Origin: Heliopora coerulea
Lineage: Eukaryota; Cnidaria; Anthozoa; Scleralcyonacea; Helioporidae
Direction: 5' to 3'
NCBI GenBank assembly: GCA_030142905.1
Contig: JASJOG010000119.1
Coordinates: forward strand, 648,501 to 712,500
Length of the DNA: 64,000 nt
Shown: piece after piece, positions 22,801 to 36,093 of the stretch
Position numbering within the stretch: position 1 is the first letter of the stretch
Layout of the letters: each line of letters opens with the position of its first letter
Translations under genes and position numbers: made by a program
Notes under the pieces: generated by a model
Databases searched by the model: none
Seen by the model: the letters and a program-made list of their open reading frames with translations, nothing else
Told to the model about the DNA's origin: nothing

Positions 22801-25800
22801 TAAACCTTAATTTCTTTTGCTCATGGATTGTGGACGAGTTTTAGAATATCGTTCAAAGACTGTTGAACATCGTGACGAAGATGGTTACCAACCTTGTACA
22901 TAGTCTGAACAGGTCATCCACGGTGTCCGGATGATGTATGAAAGCTTCGCTGTTGTTTAAGAAAGAAAATGTCGGAGGACATAAAGCCTTTGTAAACAGA
23001 AAAAATAAACAAAGTCACAGTCACTTTAAGACACGAAGGGTAAGGTCCAGGTGTTACTTTAAAAATAGGTTAATTTAAATTATACTGTAGTTCTAATTGT
23101 TTGATATCTTGTCAATATTGTGATAATGGCCTTCAATGAGTGATGCCGATCACCGATCTTGCCACAAAATTTCAGGTATATAATACGTTTGTGATTGAAA
23201 GTCCTACCTCAACCATTTGCATTAATCCTGGAACACAGTCCTGGCTTTGTCCGAACTCGTCCACCAAGATACTCCCAAGATAAAGAAAGCAAGAATGATG
23301 ACTGTTTGAGTAGACCAGTACAATCTGTGTCACAAGTTCGCCAAGAAGTGGAATGAAATGTGCTTCCAAACAACGGATAACAAACCTCACGCACCTAGTG
23401 TAAAAATAGCAACATGATATACTCCTTCACTACTTCATTAATCAACTGCTAGCATTTTGAAGTAATATAGCTGTACTAGTCCAGCTGGTCGGTTGAACCA
23501 AGGACTGCGGATTAGAATTTGAGTATTAATTCAAGTAAAAACTTTGTTTACTCGATATGATTTGCACACGGCCAATATTAATACCTGCAACATCTTTCCA
23601 TTATTCTGACATCACTTTGGTATTTGTTAAAGGTCATCGAAATTACCGGCCACACCTAACAAGGGAAGAAAGGGTAAATAATGCCCACAGAGCGTTCATG
23701 AAACGTAAAAGATGGTTCCCGTTGTAAGCACGAAATTATCTTTTTCCAAAGGGTCATTGGTTATTAAATGTTTCAAAGTGGTCGCCAACTCTACAATTAT
23801 AATCTTTATTCTATTTTAGCCATTTTACATTAGTACTGGAGAGGGGTGGAAAAGGAATGGTCAATGAATAGTCAGGGTTAAAATAACCAATATCAGAGTT
23901 TTAAACTTTCAAATAATTTTCATTGTTTTTAAGGCTTCCCAATGAATATTTGTGAATAGCGACAATCAACTCTCGGCAATGAACAAAAGTTTAAGAAAAC
24001 CGTTGACTACCAGTTTTAGTGCTCTCTGGTTTATATACATATGGGACTATTAAGGAACGAACCTACCATCAATGTCTTTACTATTGTAATAGATTTACCA
24101 CGATGTATATCAGTATGTGGTAGTCTGGTGTTTTCAGATCACAAATGCGCAACCTACTCATGCTATAAATTCGGATCCACCAAGTTTTCTTACACGGAAA
24201 ACGAAGCCAATATTTTCCACAGCCTGCTACAAACTTAAGGTTTATGGAGCAGCTACTGACCACGGGATCGTGGGCAAACTGGTGATTGCCTGTTTCAATT
24301 TCACTGAGGGTCAGAATTATAGCTTGATTTAACTGATTCTTTTAAAACTCAAAGCAGCCTATCCGACAATGTACCGTACAAAGCGATTTACCTCTTTTAC
24401 TATAGCAAAACAAGGATGATTTTCTCCATTCTTTGCTTTAACTGCAGTATACCTTCAAACAACACAGCAGGGAAGAAATAATTACATCAAAAATAGCAAT
24501 AAAGATAAAATTAACTAAAACAACATTGGTTTTCGTTATATTTGTTTTAACTTTATAGTGTAACTTGCGTCTTGTCTACTACATTTATTCATCAGGTAAC
24601 CGATGACAGTTCGAACATTACGATGGATAGTTATGCATGGCGGTGATAATATTCTGTGAAAGGTGCAAGATGAGACATAGAAAGTGGTCGAGCAAGGTAA
24701 ATCTTTTCATAGAGAGTTTACAGGTTCACTTACCGAAATATTGTCGCAATTCTATCCAAGAAAACGACAGGATCTGTGTGACCTCCATTTCGTCCTCCTA
24801 ATAACTAAACACATTCAAAGAAATTGAGGTGACCATAGTAATCAATTAATCGATTAATCAATCAATCAGTTAATCGGCCAATTAACTAATCAATCAAATT
24901 ATAGTCACACAGTGCGCTCACTACAAAACAACACCAAATAACGTGAAAGGACGTGGAAAAAAAAATACAAATTATGGTCAGTAATCGTGGAGGAATGCCT
25001 TCCGCTGGTAAAAACAATCTTTGTTCCAGTCTGGGATAGCTCAGAGGATAACACAAGAAGGACAAACCAATCCCTGAGGAGTGTTCTCTAATGAGACTTA
25101 TCGATTGAAAATTATGGTCTTAAGTTAAGGTGCTCTTTTTAGAAAGCACTAAAAAACATTGGTTCTAGCCATGTTCGCAGAATATTCCGGGACCAAGTTT
25201 CATTAGTACGTTTAATTAATTAAATGCCGTTATAAACAATATTTTTTGTCGAGGCTCGGGTCAGTTTGCGGCTTGGACCTGAGGCTACAGGGACTGGCAT
25301 AGGATTATTAAAACTTAGACCCAAAGTTTGGAGCGGCCTTGACAAGACGTAGAGCAAAAATATCAAAAAGTAACTAACACATAATAATAATAATAGTAAT
25401 AATTATAATAAATAGTAATAATTATAATAAATAGTAATAATAGTACATTAACACGACCATGTCTATTTACCTGGGCCAGTAAATGTACTTGCTGCACACA
25501 CATCTGTTTCATTCCTTCTTCAATTTGTTCCTTAGGAAGTTCCGATAAAACTCGAGCCACACCTTAAATAAATTAAAAGTTTACTCAGCGTCGTTGATGG
25601 CGATAACTTACAGTCCTCGAATATCCTCAAAGAAAGGCACCGGATATCCTCAGAGAAACACGTTAGTAGTATGCTATAAATAGGATTAAACATCGTCTTG
25701 ATTTACCATAATTTTCCTTCGATCTTTAATTGTTGGTTAAAATTTCCCAAACTTCAAAATAGCTGGTAATGAAGGCCATTTAGATCCATTCGTATTTCAA

Positions 25801-26370
25801 GAAAGATACACTATTCGTGCCCGAACTGTATGGGACTTACTACGGCTCGCCTTTAGCTTGCCTTGTAAATCAAGTATAATTTGGGATAATAATATTATTT
25901 GTATTACTTGTTGCCGTAGAAAGTGAAGTCTGATACGCTGATCATAGCCGCACTTTGACACAGAGGGAAGGTTTTGAAGTTTATAGCTCAGGAAGATTCT
26001 AATAATGAAATCCCTCGATACCTTCCAGGTTTACCAAAGGAAATACTACTTTTTTTTCCGGGAGACTTCGTTTAGCAACACAAGAACATGAATCCCTTGG
26101 GATGGCTACACCGTGCTTCCGTAATGATTTCTGGACTCCTCCATTAAGAAAACTTCAATTGAACGAAAACGGCGCCAACGTTTTACCTTGGAAAAACTCC
26201 AAAACAGCGTTCCTTGTAATTGACAGAGAATCGATTGCTTGCACAATCTATAGAAAAAGGCATAGGATGACAGTTTATAAATTGAGCAGTCAAATATATA
26301 AGTATGACAATAACACTATAAACAAATACTAAAACACTGGGAATTCCACAAAACATTTTTCTTCAAAACC

Positions 26371-26421
<51 letters not shown>

Positions 26422-26649
26422 ATAAAACTGTTTGTTGTTACTCAGAGTTTCACGCCTCTGAGAGAACGATCTTCAGTCAACTGGAAGGTTCGGTTAAATT
26501 ATTCCTTTTATATGTGTCGCACACGTCATTCCGATGTAATGTGTGGTGTCGTCACCACCACGTGCCTTTTTTACTTTCCGGTATTAGCACCTCTGAAGTT
26601 CTTTATGGAGAATTTGAGGCGATGTTATTATATCTGTGCGTCATCTTCC

Positions 26650-26697
<48 letters not shown>

Positions 26698-29600
26698 CAA
26701 AATAGAGCATATTGAAGTCTTTACCTGGAGTAATATGGTAAAATGCTGAGCCATTTTCTTTTGACAGGAACTACAAACTTTTTGTAACGACTCAGCCGAC
26801 ACAGAAGCAATTTCTTTCGACTGCAGTCCTTGATATAGAATGTTTAGGACCATATCTAAAAAATGAAATAAAAGCAGAAATCAATGCAATACTTTAAGGC
26901 TTGAAGAAAGTCGAGTGATCAAAGAACAACTATTTGCTTGCAAGTTGTTTTTTTCGTTTGTTTGTTTTTTTTTTGTTTTTTCCTACAGAAGAAACAAACT
27001 TTATTTATAAATAGCCCCAACAGTCACTTTTTGGTCTCAAATGAGACTAGAAGAGCTACCATATTGGTATACAGAACAGTATCAAATAAGACGCCATTTA
27101 CGAATAATATTTGTACTATAAACTGCACAAAACACACTCGTGCACAAACTTACCCAATATTGTCGGGTTTTTATCAATCCAGTCTCCAAGTTCACCGATA
27201 AGTTTAACGGCCGTATATTTTACAGCTACGTGGGTAGAGTTGTTTGGTTTGTTGAAGAGTGCATCAAATAACGAAACGACAATGTCGGGCTTCTCTCTGC
27301 ATGGAGAAATACAATTAGAAATGCCTGCCCCGTGTCTGCCCGTCTGTCCGCCCACTTGTCCGCCAGGCTATCTTCTGTCAGCCCTTCTGCTTTCCTCCCT
27401 CCCTGTCTGTCTGTCTGCCTGCCTGCCTGTCTGTCAGCATCCCTTTTTCCCACCTCCCTCACCTGCCTGCATGCTTTCCTTCTTGCCTTCCTCCCTCAGT
27501 ACCTCTGCCCCGTACCTGCCTGCCTACCTGTCTGCCTATTTTCCTTCTCTCTACCTTCCTGTCCACCTACCAGGCCGCCTATCCTTTCGTCCATGCACCC
27601 ACAGATACACTTACATTGTTATATTTGTGGCCACAGCAGCCAAGATAAATAACTGAGCTTCAACGTCTGACCAGATGACCGAGCCGCAGTCGCGGATGAT
27701 CTGTTGACATAGCTAAAACAAAAGTTTCAGATTACTAGACCACAAGGCCCGCTTACTCGAACGACAATAAACGTCTACTGGATTAATGAAAATTTTGTAG
27801 TAAAGTTCTGAGCATACTGTCAAGGAAAGTAGGAACTTCCCTTCAGTTTTTTTTTTAACTAGATTCAAAAACGTTTTATCATGTGAAATTTAAACTCGAT
27901 ATTCAGGAGATAAAATCTTCCTGAATATGCGAGAGGTCTGTCAATACTTACTTGTGAAAATAAACTGTTCGACCCAATCATAAAAATGCAATCTTTAACA
28001 AGGTCAACAACTCTTGAGCGGAATTCTCCAAAATCACTATGTGAATTTGGTATTTCTTCCTACAAATAAGGACAATGAATGCATGAAGGGAAGAAAGAAG
28101 AAAATCCTAGTCACAGTTGTAAATTTCATTTTACGTTATCCAACCGACAGCCTTTGTCAGTCTAATTCGAGGGCATTCAGCTGACAACGGCTGTTATTAC
28201 AAACTGAACAGGCCATCAAAGCCATCATTCTGGTGAACCCTCCATTCGTCTACATGGTCAACGGCAGACAATTTCACCAATCACAGAGAGAACTCTGGAC
28301 AGGAAGGAATTGAGCTAACCTCAATAAGTCCTTTCTGTCCAGATGAATCCTCAGTCATTTCATTCTGACTAATGTAAGACACTTTACACACCTAAGTTCA
28401 ACCAAAGAGTACGATTTTCAAGTATATTGCTCAAAAAAAAAAAAAAATATTACGAACGGGTGATCATTGGAAAAATGAAATAGCAACACTTACACTGTCA
28501 TAATTTAGCTTGCATAACAGACACAATTGTTGGTACAAAGCTTGGTAGTATGGTTGGAAACTTTCTCTTCTCATTTTAATTTCTTCTCTGAATAATGCCT
28601 CGGACAGATTGTACCAGTAGTTGAAAGTTACTTCAGCCACCTTAATACAATAGTGACATAAATATAAATCAAAATACGCACCAAGAATCCGTTTTGTTAC
28701 TCCTCAGTCAGTCCTTTCACACTACCTTTAACTAACTTCGTGGCAAGCGTGAATAGTGAAGCGAAAGCCCTTCCTAGGGTCTTGGACGATGTGAGGTTCA
28801 CTTAGGCTCAAAGAAAGCTTGCCTGCATTATTCACACTAGCAATTTTTTCTACTTGGCCTAGCAATGCGAGACGGGCCAGCTAAACAAAATAATAACCTC
28901 TTCAAAGAACTAGAAATGTTAATAAATTGAACTAAAGTTACTGGGAGTTTAAAAAAGCACTTTTACCTAAAAAAGAAACGAATGTTAGAGTGTCCATCAT
29001 TCACGGCCACCATGCAAAAATTTATCACCTGCCTTTTACTTCAGTAAGTTCAACATTATAATCTTACTTCCATTTAAAAGAAATCTCACCTCGTACTCAC
29101 GATGTTGAACACATTTTACCATTAACTCTACAGATCTTAAATCAAGCACGCCCTACACAATTGGGATAAGACAGTATGATGTTAAATCATTGTTCATCTG
29201 TTGACAGTGAACGGTTTCAGGACAACTGTTTGCCTACTTGGCCTCTCGACATAACCACGACGCTCAACGACGACTCAGCAAGTTCGGCGAACACACGACA
29301 TAAGTTTAAGCATCTGAAAAAAGTGTGAAATGCAAGTATGTTAACAACTGACAGCACGGCTTATATACACGTTCATGTTAAACATCAATTATTGTTCAGA
29401 TTTGCAAAAATGGCAGAAAATCTCAGCAGGCGTACATGACTTAAAACTGTGTCTTTGCAGACGGCAACCAGCAAAAACAACTGCGACCGCAACCGTAACA
29501 ATAAACAACAACAACAATAGCAGCAACAGCAACAACAGCAACAACTACAAAAACAATAACAACTACAACAACAGAAACAACATCAACAACAATAACAACA

Positions 29601-32600
29601 ACAACAGCAACAATGACAGCAAAGGCAGCATCAACAACAACTGCAGTGGTGACAGCAACAGCTCCAAGATGACAACTACCATTGACTAACCTATCAAAAT
29701 CATCATTTGACCTTGCTTGCTCATATAAAGGAACAAGTTTTAAAACTTCAGTAAAAAGTGCCCCAGTCATTGGACTCTGCAGACCCAGATCCTACAGATG
29801 ACAAACAATAGTTTTTCTTGCAGTTTCTCTTAACCAGATATGAAAACCCTATCTCAAGAATTAAATACTACATGTAGGCAAACAAGGGATTTGACTTCCT
29901 ACTCAGCCACTCTCGTCAACTTCAAGGAAACTGGAATTTCAAAAAATAGCTTTCAAAAGTCTCATAACATTCCAAGTGTTGATATCTCAGTTGCAAACAT
30001 GAAAACAATTTTATATTTCTTCTATAAAATAATGACACTGGAATGATTAATAAAATAATGAGAAGAAATGGCACAAAGTACCATTGTCATAATATACTGT
30101 TATCTAAACATGCTTACTGATTGCAATCAGAGCTCAAGTAAAAAGCAAATTATTTTATAAATGGTTTTTGCAAATGCAGTCTGTAGTGTAATGACCAGCA
30201 ACCATATCAATTGTATGCCTATTTCACACATCATCAGAATCAGGTTGACATTTTACAACAGTTTTGTCTTAACAACTATGATCACAGAGAAGAATCCACA
30301 AAAATCCAAAACATGTTTTTTATAGTAAAAAACAAAAATAAAAGGTGGCATAGAAGAAAACTTCATGGATCACAATTGTATAACAACTGCAGAATTTTTC
30401 ATGCATGTTATAAAAATCCCTGATTGTTAGTGACTGTCAAGGATGTATAGTATAGAAACTAAGGTGCTTGCTACTGCTACTGCATGGGGGGTTTGGGGTG
30501 CTTCTCAATTCATGAAAACTTGCTAAAACATTGACTTTCTGTGTAGAAATAAATAAATTTTTACCTCGGTAGCGTAAATAGCATTACATAAACAATCTGC
30601 TGCAGCCTCTTGGAGGTTATCATTTGCTTTCTCGTCAACCTGAAATGATACACTATGAAAACTTAAACCACAAACTTTGAGATTTAATACTAGGTTTGTG
30701 TACTTAACCACTTACCAAGGTTTCAAACAAAGCAGGTAATAGTTTACTCTTCATGACTTCATCAGGAGGAAATGCTCCCAGCAACATCCAGCCACCAAAA
30801 CATTGGAACATCTTTACACAAACAAAAGAAAGTACTTTTTAAGACTCTTTGAAATAAAGCAAGGTTTTCAAGGTGCCTGCTTACAATTTCACGTGTTTTG
30901 GAGGAGGCATAAGGCTCTTGTCCAGCAGGGGATTATGAAAGTTTTAACCAGTGGGGATTTCCAAGTTGCACAATACACTGAATGTCATTAGGAATAAATG
31001 AATGTTAATCAACATAGCCAACATCATTAAATCCCAAATATAAAACAGATGACTGAATCCTCTCCAGATTACTCCAAACCTAGCATGATTTTATGTCTAA
31101 TGATATTTGAATTTGCTGTCTGAAGACAGCAGTAAATATATTCTACCAATCGTGATAGCTTTTTGTTCTTTACATTTTTTGGTAAAATAATAAATCCCAA
31201 CGTCCCTTATCCTGGAAGAAATTCAAGATCTGCTAAATACCTTTATACGTACTGTTTCTTCATTTGGGCACTGTTCCAAGCATGCATTCTGCACACAAAA
31301 AAAATTAAGCAAGTTTAATTAATTACTGTCATTTAATAATGATTCGGTTTATCACAAATGATGCTAACCAGTAGCTGAATGACCACAAGTGATGATTGTC
31401 TCAATTGGTTTGTGACTTCTTCACGGCGGTTGGCTCCAACATGTAAACTGTCACTTTTAACCTGGAAAGCAATTTATTTGATGGTTAAGTTTGCTATCAA
31501 TAAAATATTAAAATGTTTTAATGCATAATACATTTAAGAACTTGACTACATGAATCTATAACTTCCTTAAAGTAGAATTTTTTGAAAACAGTGGAAGGGA
31601 GTTAGAATGAAAATTTTATTGATAGCCAATAAACCTGTCAGTTTTTGTAGTCTGTGAAGCTTTTGAGTTTTTTTATTATGTCTTACCTCTTCTGTTAAAT
31701 ACTGCAACATCTCCAACAAATCAGGAATCATTTTGATGGACTTACTAAATCTGAAAGTAATTTAGAGTCTTACTGCTTTCCCATTCCACCCTTTCAATCA
31801 CCATTTCAACAAAATTTACAAAAATCAAAGACTCAAACAAACAAAGAGGAAAATAAGTTTGCCCATAAAAATCTCTATACAATATATAAATTATGTAATT
31901 ATCAATACTAAATTCTGATATTACAATATATTCATGCAAGAATCAAGGGAAACATTCCCATCTAAAATAACTGTGTAGAATACTGGATACCAACCTCTCA
32001 ATGAGGTCCCTAACAGGATCATTCCACTGTGGCATTTGGACAGCAAGATCAGCAATGGCCAGACAAAGCTAGAATGACAGAACAGTGGTATGAAAGTTAC
32101 CAGGTTTAAAATATTTAACAGTAAACAATTCTAACACAATAACAGGAAATAAGATTAACTTAATTTTTCCAAATAAAACTTAAAAGCTATAACTTAAGGT
32201 AGTATTTGCAATAATTTCTGCTTATTATATTGAAGTGTCAATCAAACTAAATTTTCATACTTTGAGTTTTACTTCATCATTTGAACAGGAATACTTCAAA
32301 TGTACAATACAACCCCCAAGTTACGGTGTCAAAAGATTATCACTAACTACTCCTTACTTGGTTTATTATGGCTTGTGATGATCCATGGAGATTAGTGACA
32401 TGATTTAGTAGCGAGTTTTTCAAACTCTAATAAAAAAAAAAATACTAGTTTGGCAAACCATTCTGGAAAAACTCTCACAGCTGTACCATAATAGTCAAAA
32501 CTATTCTGGGTATATTAAGACTATAAGCATCAAATGATAATAATGTTATTGTTATAAAAATATGGTTTCTTATGGAATACAGTGTGAATTTAAATTCACA

Positions 32601-34112
32601 TCTTTGGTATCGGTACCTCGTACTGACTTGGTTGAAGCTGATGAAAAAAATATTGAATCTAGAGGCAGAAAAAAAAACCACACAGAATGATAGTAATGGT
32701 AGTTGTCATTGCTAATAAATAACTCTAACTCAGTCTTTTTAAAATTGTTTGATATCCTCCATTAGTCAAAAACCTGTATATTAATAAAACATAATTACTG
32801 GGTTGTTTTCATGAAGAAAATAATTGCACTTAAACTTAATTTCAGGAGCAGAAAGGTTTGCTGGTTACTCAGTGATTTTAAAAGCATAAGGACTGTATAT
32901 TGTACTATGAAAATAAACATCTTTTAACTGGAGATTTGAGCAAAACACAAGATGAAAACAGAACAGTTACTGTATATTTCAACCTTATTGCAAAACCCTT
33001 GTCAGTCTTAGGTTTGACAAAGATTCTGCAGTAAAGCTGAGATATCAATTTTATTGTTTTCAACACGTTTTACTCATACCAATAGCTAACAAGATCTTTA
33101 TTTTCAGGGTTTGTTCTCAACTTAATTATTTCTTGAAGTTGACAGCAAGCAATGATTTATATGCTGTCTATGGTGTATATCTATACCTTTGTCCTCATTG
33201 TCTGAGCTCCAAAATAACAACTTGTTGTAGCTTGTTTTGTCGTAAGAAGATGATCTGCAACTTCCCAAGCAAAGACCTATATTGAAAGGAAAATGGCAAT
33301 CAAACACAGACTGAATGATGAAAAGTACTGCATAAATCTTAAAATGCTAAACTGTAATAGAACTGATCATCCACATTTATACTGTATATGTATAATTGAA
33401 GTTTAGAAGTTGCTTGTTTAATTAACTTATAGTGGAGCAGGTACTTGCTTTACAGCATAAAATATTTGGCATCAGCCACAACAAATTCTCAAAGTGCACC
33501 CTAGCTCCTCAGTAGGCAAACTGTTGACATGTTTAATACGTTGGACATAACAGAGTGCCTGCCCTTTAATAGGCAGTTATGGTAGAATATTCAGTGATAA
33601 TACTATTATGAGACCATACAATACTGTGGACCAGCTTGTTTGAAAGTACAGAGGCAGAGTACTGCACCATTCATGGTATTTAGGAAAACATCCCGTCTGA
33701 TTTTTCACGTGGTCATTATTCAATTCCATCCGCAAGCAAAGAAAATTTAGTTATTATTATAAATAACCGAACATTAAGATAAGATTTTGCACAATGTAAT
33801 TTTTTAAATATGTCCATAGCTCTAAAATCTGAATCAGTCTTCATTGGTCAACTGTTATCAGTGTGATTATAACGGTAGATATAAGAAATACAACTCATTG
33901 ACATTGTATTTTGCTGAAAGGACATAGGGAAGATTCATAGGATAAGTTAGTTCAAATGTGATACGTAATAATACGATAAAATGTCATAAATATCATACGG
34001 AATTCTGGAGCTCTTCCAGCCATTTTGATGCCTCCTCTTTTCCTGTCGCGCTTTGATCGTTGTATAGTGTATTTATGGCACTTAAGACTTGATCAAATCC
34101 TGGCTTTTCCAT
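19819..34112 (-). CDS. TNPO3: Transportin-3 (importin-beta family nuclear import receptor)
   Basis: This importin-beta-family receptor carries SR-type splicing factors into the nucleus in a Ran-dependent way. It was recognised from end to end by alignment with the animal protein from memory. Exons (minus): 34112-33999, 33276-33187, 32637-32600, 32424-32358, 32068-31995, 31750-31687, 31461-31369, 31288-31241, 30811-30716, 30639-30565, 29791-29691, 29313-29238, 29152-29090, 28640-28494, 28059-27952, 27712-27615, 27296-27154, 26855-26725, 26247-26187, 25562-25471, 24804-24734, one unresolved near 24300-24180, 23655-23585, 23394-23208, 22987-22893, 22117-21964, 21630-21552, 20743-20652, 20512-20400 and 19879-19819 (TGA). 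Diagnostic stretches are HSCFLYLGSILVDEFG, HPDTVDDLFRL and HREANASVMTFLRDLIH. The product is about 920 residues, the usual size. All phases close except around the unresolved exon. The third exon's donor is a choice between two sites. Helical HEAT-type repeats span the whole chain. Confidence 0.95.
21290..21530. repeat. TG-rich minisatellite
   Basis: A TNPO3 intron holds repeated units of the type GTGTGAATGTGTATGTGTGTCC with variable length, beginning as simple TG repeats. No function is visible. Confidence 0.85.
22457..22750 (-). mobile_element. tRNA-derived SINE
   Basis: On the minus strand the element starts with a tRNA-like head. The A box TGGCACAGTGG (22737-22727) matches the Pol III consensus, and the B box GGTTTGATTCC (22695-22685) differs at one base. 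The body includes a TTTTCTCCGGGTACTCCGG segment, a type of conserved SINE core I have seen in marine invertebrate SINEs (name not certain). The 3' end is CTTTACCTTTACC followed by T-rich sequence at 22477-22457. It lies in a TNPO3 intron. Target-site duplications were not clear. Confidence 0.75.
24840..24902. repeat. ATCA/ATTA short tandem repeat
   Basis: Imperfect four-base units (AATC/ATCA) just outside a TNPO3 exon, in the intron. Confidence 0.7.
25381..25446. repeat. TAA/TAG trinucleotide repeat
   Basis: Interrupted TAA units in a TNPO3 intron, 25 bp downstream (in gene sense) of the exon ending at 25471. Confidence 0.8.
26374..26413. repeat. TA microsatellite
   Basis: A TA run in a TNPO3 intron, directly left of a hammerhead-like segment; the same arrangement occurs at 14.6-14.8 kb. 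Confidence 0.95.
26434..26481 (-). ncRNA. Degenerate hammerhead-like motif beside TA repeat
   Basis: On the minus strand, CTGAAGA is followed by TCG, a hairpin-forming CTCT/AGAG segment, CGT, then GAAAC, TCTGA and GTA. This is the same order as the motif in the 14.7 kb palindrome and shares GATCG, GCGTGAAACTC and GAGTA with it. Stem I pairing (GTTG with CAAC) is interrupted by an A-A mismatch next to the core, so this is probably a decayed copy. Confidence 0.35.
26651..26688. repeat. GT microsatellite
   Basis: A GT run in the TNPO3 intron, ending about 37 bp outside the exon boundary at 26725. Confidence 0.95.
27345..27600. repeat. CTGC/CTGT-rich low-complexity tract
   Basis: Repeated CTGCCTG and CTGTCTG units with CCTCC interruptions in a TNPO3 intron. 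The overlapping ORFs in this tract are artefacts of the repeat. Confidence 0.85.
29480..29690. repeat. CAA-rich trinucleotide tract
   Basis: An interrupted CAA/CAG/AAC repeat abutting the 3' end of a TNPO3 exon (donor at 29690). The Asn-rich ORF over it is a repeat artefact. Confidence 0.85.
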
Positions 34113-35383
34113 CGAGATACGGCGTAAGCGAACAAGTTATCAAGCACAATAAAATTTAGGATTAAAACTTTCAAAACGAATGACACAACATTATTGAAAC
34201 TTTAGAACATCACATCAAATATGGCGCCAAACTAGACCCTAGACCCCTGGCGGCGAACTTTCGTTGAAAGACATCTTGGTCAAATTTTCAATATTATGTT
34301 GGTGTTTTTAGGTCATCTGATTTAAATCTAAGACGAAAATTAGTTTCATTCAGCTTTTTAATAATTTTTGTTCTAAAACCTTAATGTTAACATGTAGCAG
34401 CTTTTTTAATCTCGAAACTATTTGATAAAAATGTAAAATTATTATAGGAATCTCACTCATTGTTAATGAAAGCCCAACAATTGGAATGACAACAAAAAGA
34501 AAAAAAAAGGATACTAATAATAATAATAATGATAATAATAATAATGATAATGGAAATGATAATAATAATGATAATGTTAATGATGATAATGATAATGACA
34601 ATGATATTATTAATGATAATGATGATGATAATTACCGCTGCTAAGGCTGTTGAAACGTCAGTAACTTCAACCAACAGTCTTTCTCAAGACTACACTAACC
34701 TGGACGATCAACTTCCTCAAACATGTTATTAATAACAATAATAATAAACTAAACCCTAATTCAAGTGTCAAAAGATTCTAGCTTCCTAATCATGATGCAA
34801 ACCAAGGACTCATTAAAGTATGTTGCAGAATTCTCTTAGCCATTTTGATGCCATCTCCAGAGATAATTTTATGATTTGCCCAATAAACCTCTCAAAAATA
34901 GTTTTTGAACTATGCAATATTGAGCTATTGATACAATATGGTTATATAATTCCCTCGGGTATTTTCACCCGGAGGAATATACCATGACATCATTACCACC
35001 AGGAATATTAAAGTGGCCATGTTGAGTGTCACCGAAGCAACTGTCTTTGTTCAAGTCTTAGTGATATGAGTTGTAGTATGCGTAGTTCAAGGTTACAAAA
35101 TTTCAAAATTCTACCCGGATTGAAAACTAAATCTATTAAGATCGTCGACTTTTGAAATCTAATGCAAAAGTTTATCGAAATGCGCCAAGAAAGACGTTAT
35201 GCTGTTGACGATGATCACCAATCGACCAACTTTTTGTGGCGAAATTGGTATTTCTTTACAAGTTTTCTTGGAATGGTCTGTGCAGTTGGTGTGTAGAAAA
35301 AGCCGAGTATCAATGTTAATTTTATCGACTTATTAATCAAATTAATTAATTTATATGCCTCCTGCATTTTGAAATATAACAAA
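34113..35383. other. Head-to-head spacer between TNPO3 and TMEM72-like gene
   Basis: A 1.27-kb divergent spacer that should hold both promoters. It contains an AT-rich ATAATG/ATAATA microsatellite at 34513-34633; the ORFs over it are artefacts. No further signal was recognised. Confidence 0.6.
34513..34633. repeat. ATAATG/ATAATA microsatellite
   Basis: Mixed AATAAT and AATGAT units in the divergent spacer between TNPO3 and the TMEM72-like gene. Confidence 0.9.
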
Positions 35384-36061
35384 ATGTGCCAACGTTTTTT
35401 TACCCATTCAATTTTCATCCTCCAAGGTTTTATTTTTATTTTGTCACGGTATGCTGGTGTTAAGTTTGCTAAATGGCTTCATTGTAATCGTCCCTATTCC
35501 AACTATAGTTGTTGTTGTTTGCAACTGTTGTTTATGTTGTTGTTTGTTGTTTTATTGTTGTTGTCAATTGATATTGTTGTTGTTATCAGAGGCATTGCAA
35601 AAGGAAGACTTTAATTCATCTTCTTTTTCTTGTTGTCATTATTATTTTACCTCTTCTTCTTCTTCATCATCTTTGAGATACTTTGCTTCCTTGTTGTTTT
35701 CCTTCTTGTTCTTCCTCTCTGGTACATACATTTAATAATCACATCTCCCTCCTTGCTTTTTTTTCCCTAATACCTTTCACATCTTCCAAACATTGAAGAA
35801 GTAAACTTTTTTACAGGTATTTGGGTTATGGCCATGACAGTTGTTGATAGTCATAGAGGAATTGGGATTTATTTAATGTAAGTACGTTATTATAGGACAG
35901 AGCATCTGCATTGACAAGGATGGCAGAGTATTTTCTGTGAGGTTGCAAAAGTGTAATCAGTTGGGGTTTGAAGATCATTCTAACATGAAAGCCTTTCTCT
36001 TTAAACCCCTCTTTCAGGAAGCTAGTATGGTCCCCATCCAGTTAAGCAAAAATAATAGCTA

Positions 36062-36093
<32 letters not shown>

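Noticed and set aside
24190..24240. LWKILASFS read as the TNPO3 segment matching IWPVLSETL
   Set aside because: A better match, VWPVISMTFNKYQSDVRIMERCCR, lies at 23655-23585 in the correct phase, so the first reading is probably chance.
27111..27656. 181-codon Cys/Pro/Leu-rich plus-strand ORF
   Set aside because: It runs over a CTGC/CTGT repeat and antisense to a TNPO3 exon.
29375..29770. Asn-rich plus-strand and Val-rich minus-strand ORFs
   Set aside because: The Asn/Val runs come from a CAA repeat. Only the right end of the minus-strand ORF (29791-29691) is real, as a TNPO3 exon.
34453..34732. Ile- and Met-rich ORFs on both strands
   Set aside because: They are translations of an ATAATG/ATAATA microsatellite, with no start context or neighbouring exon.
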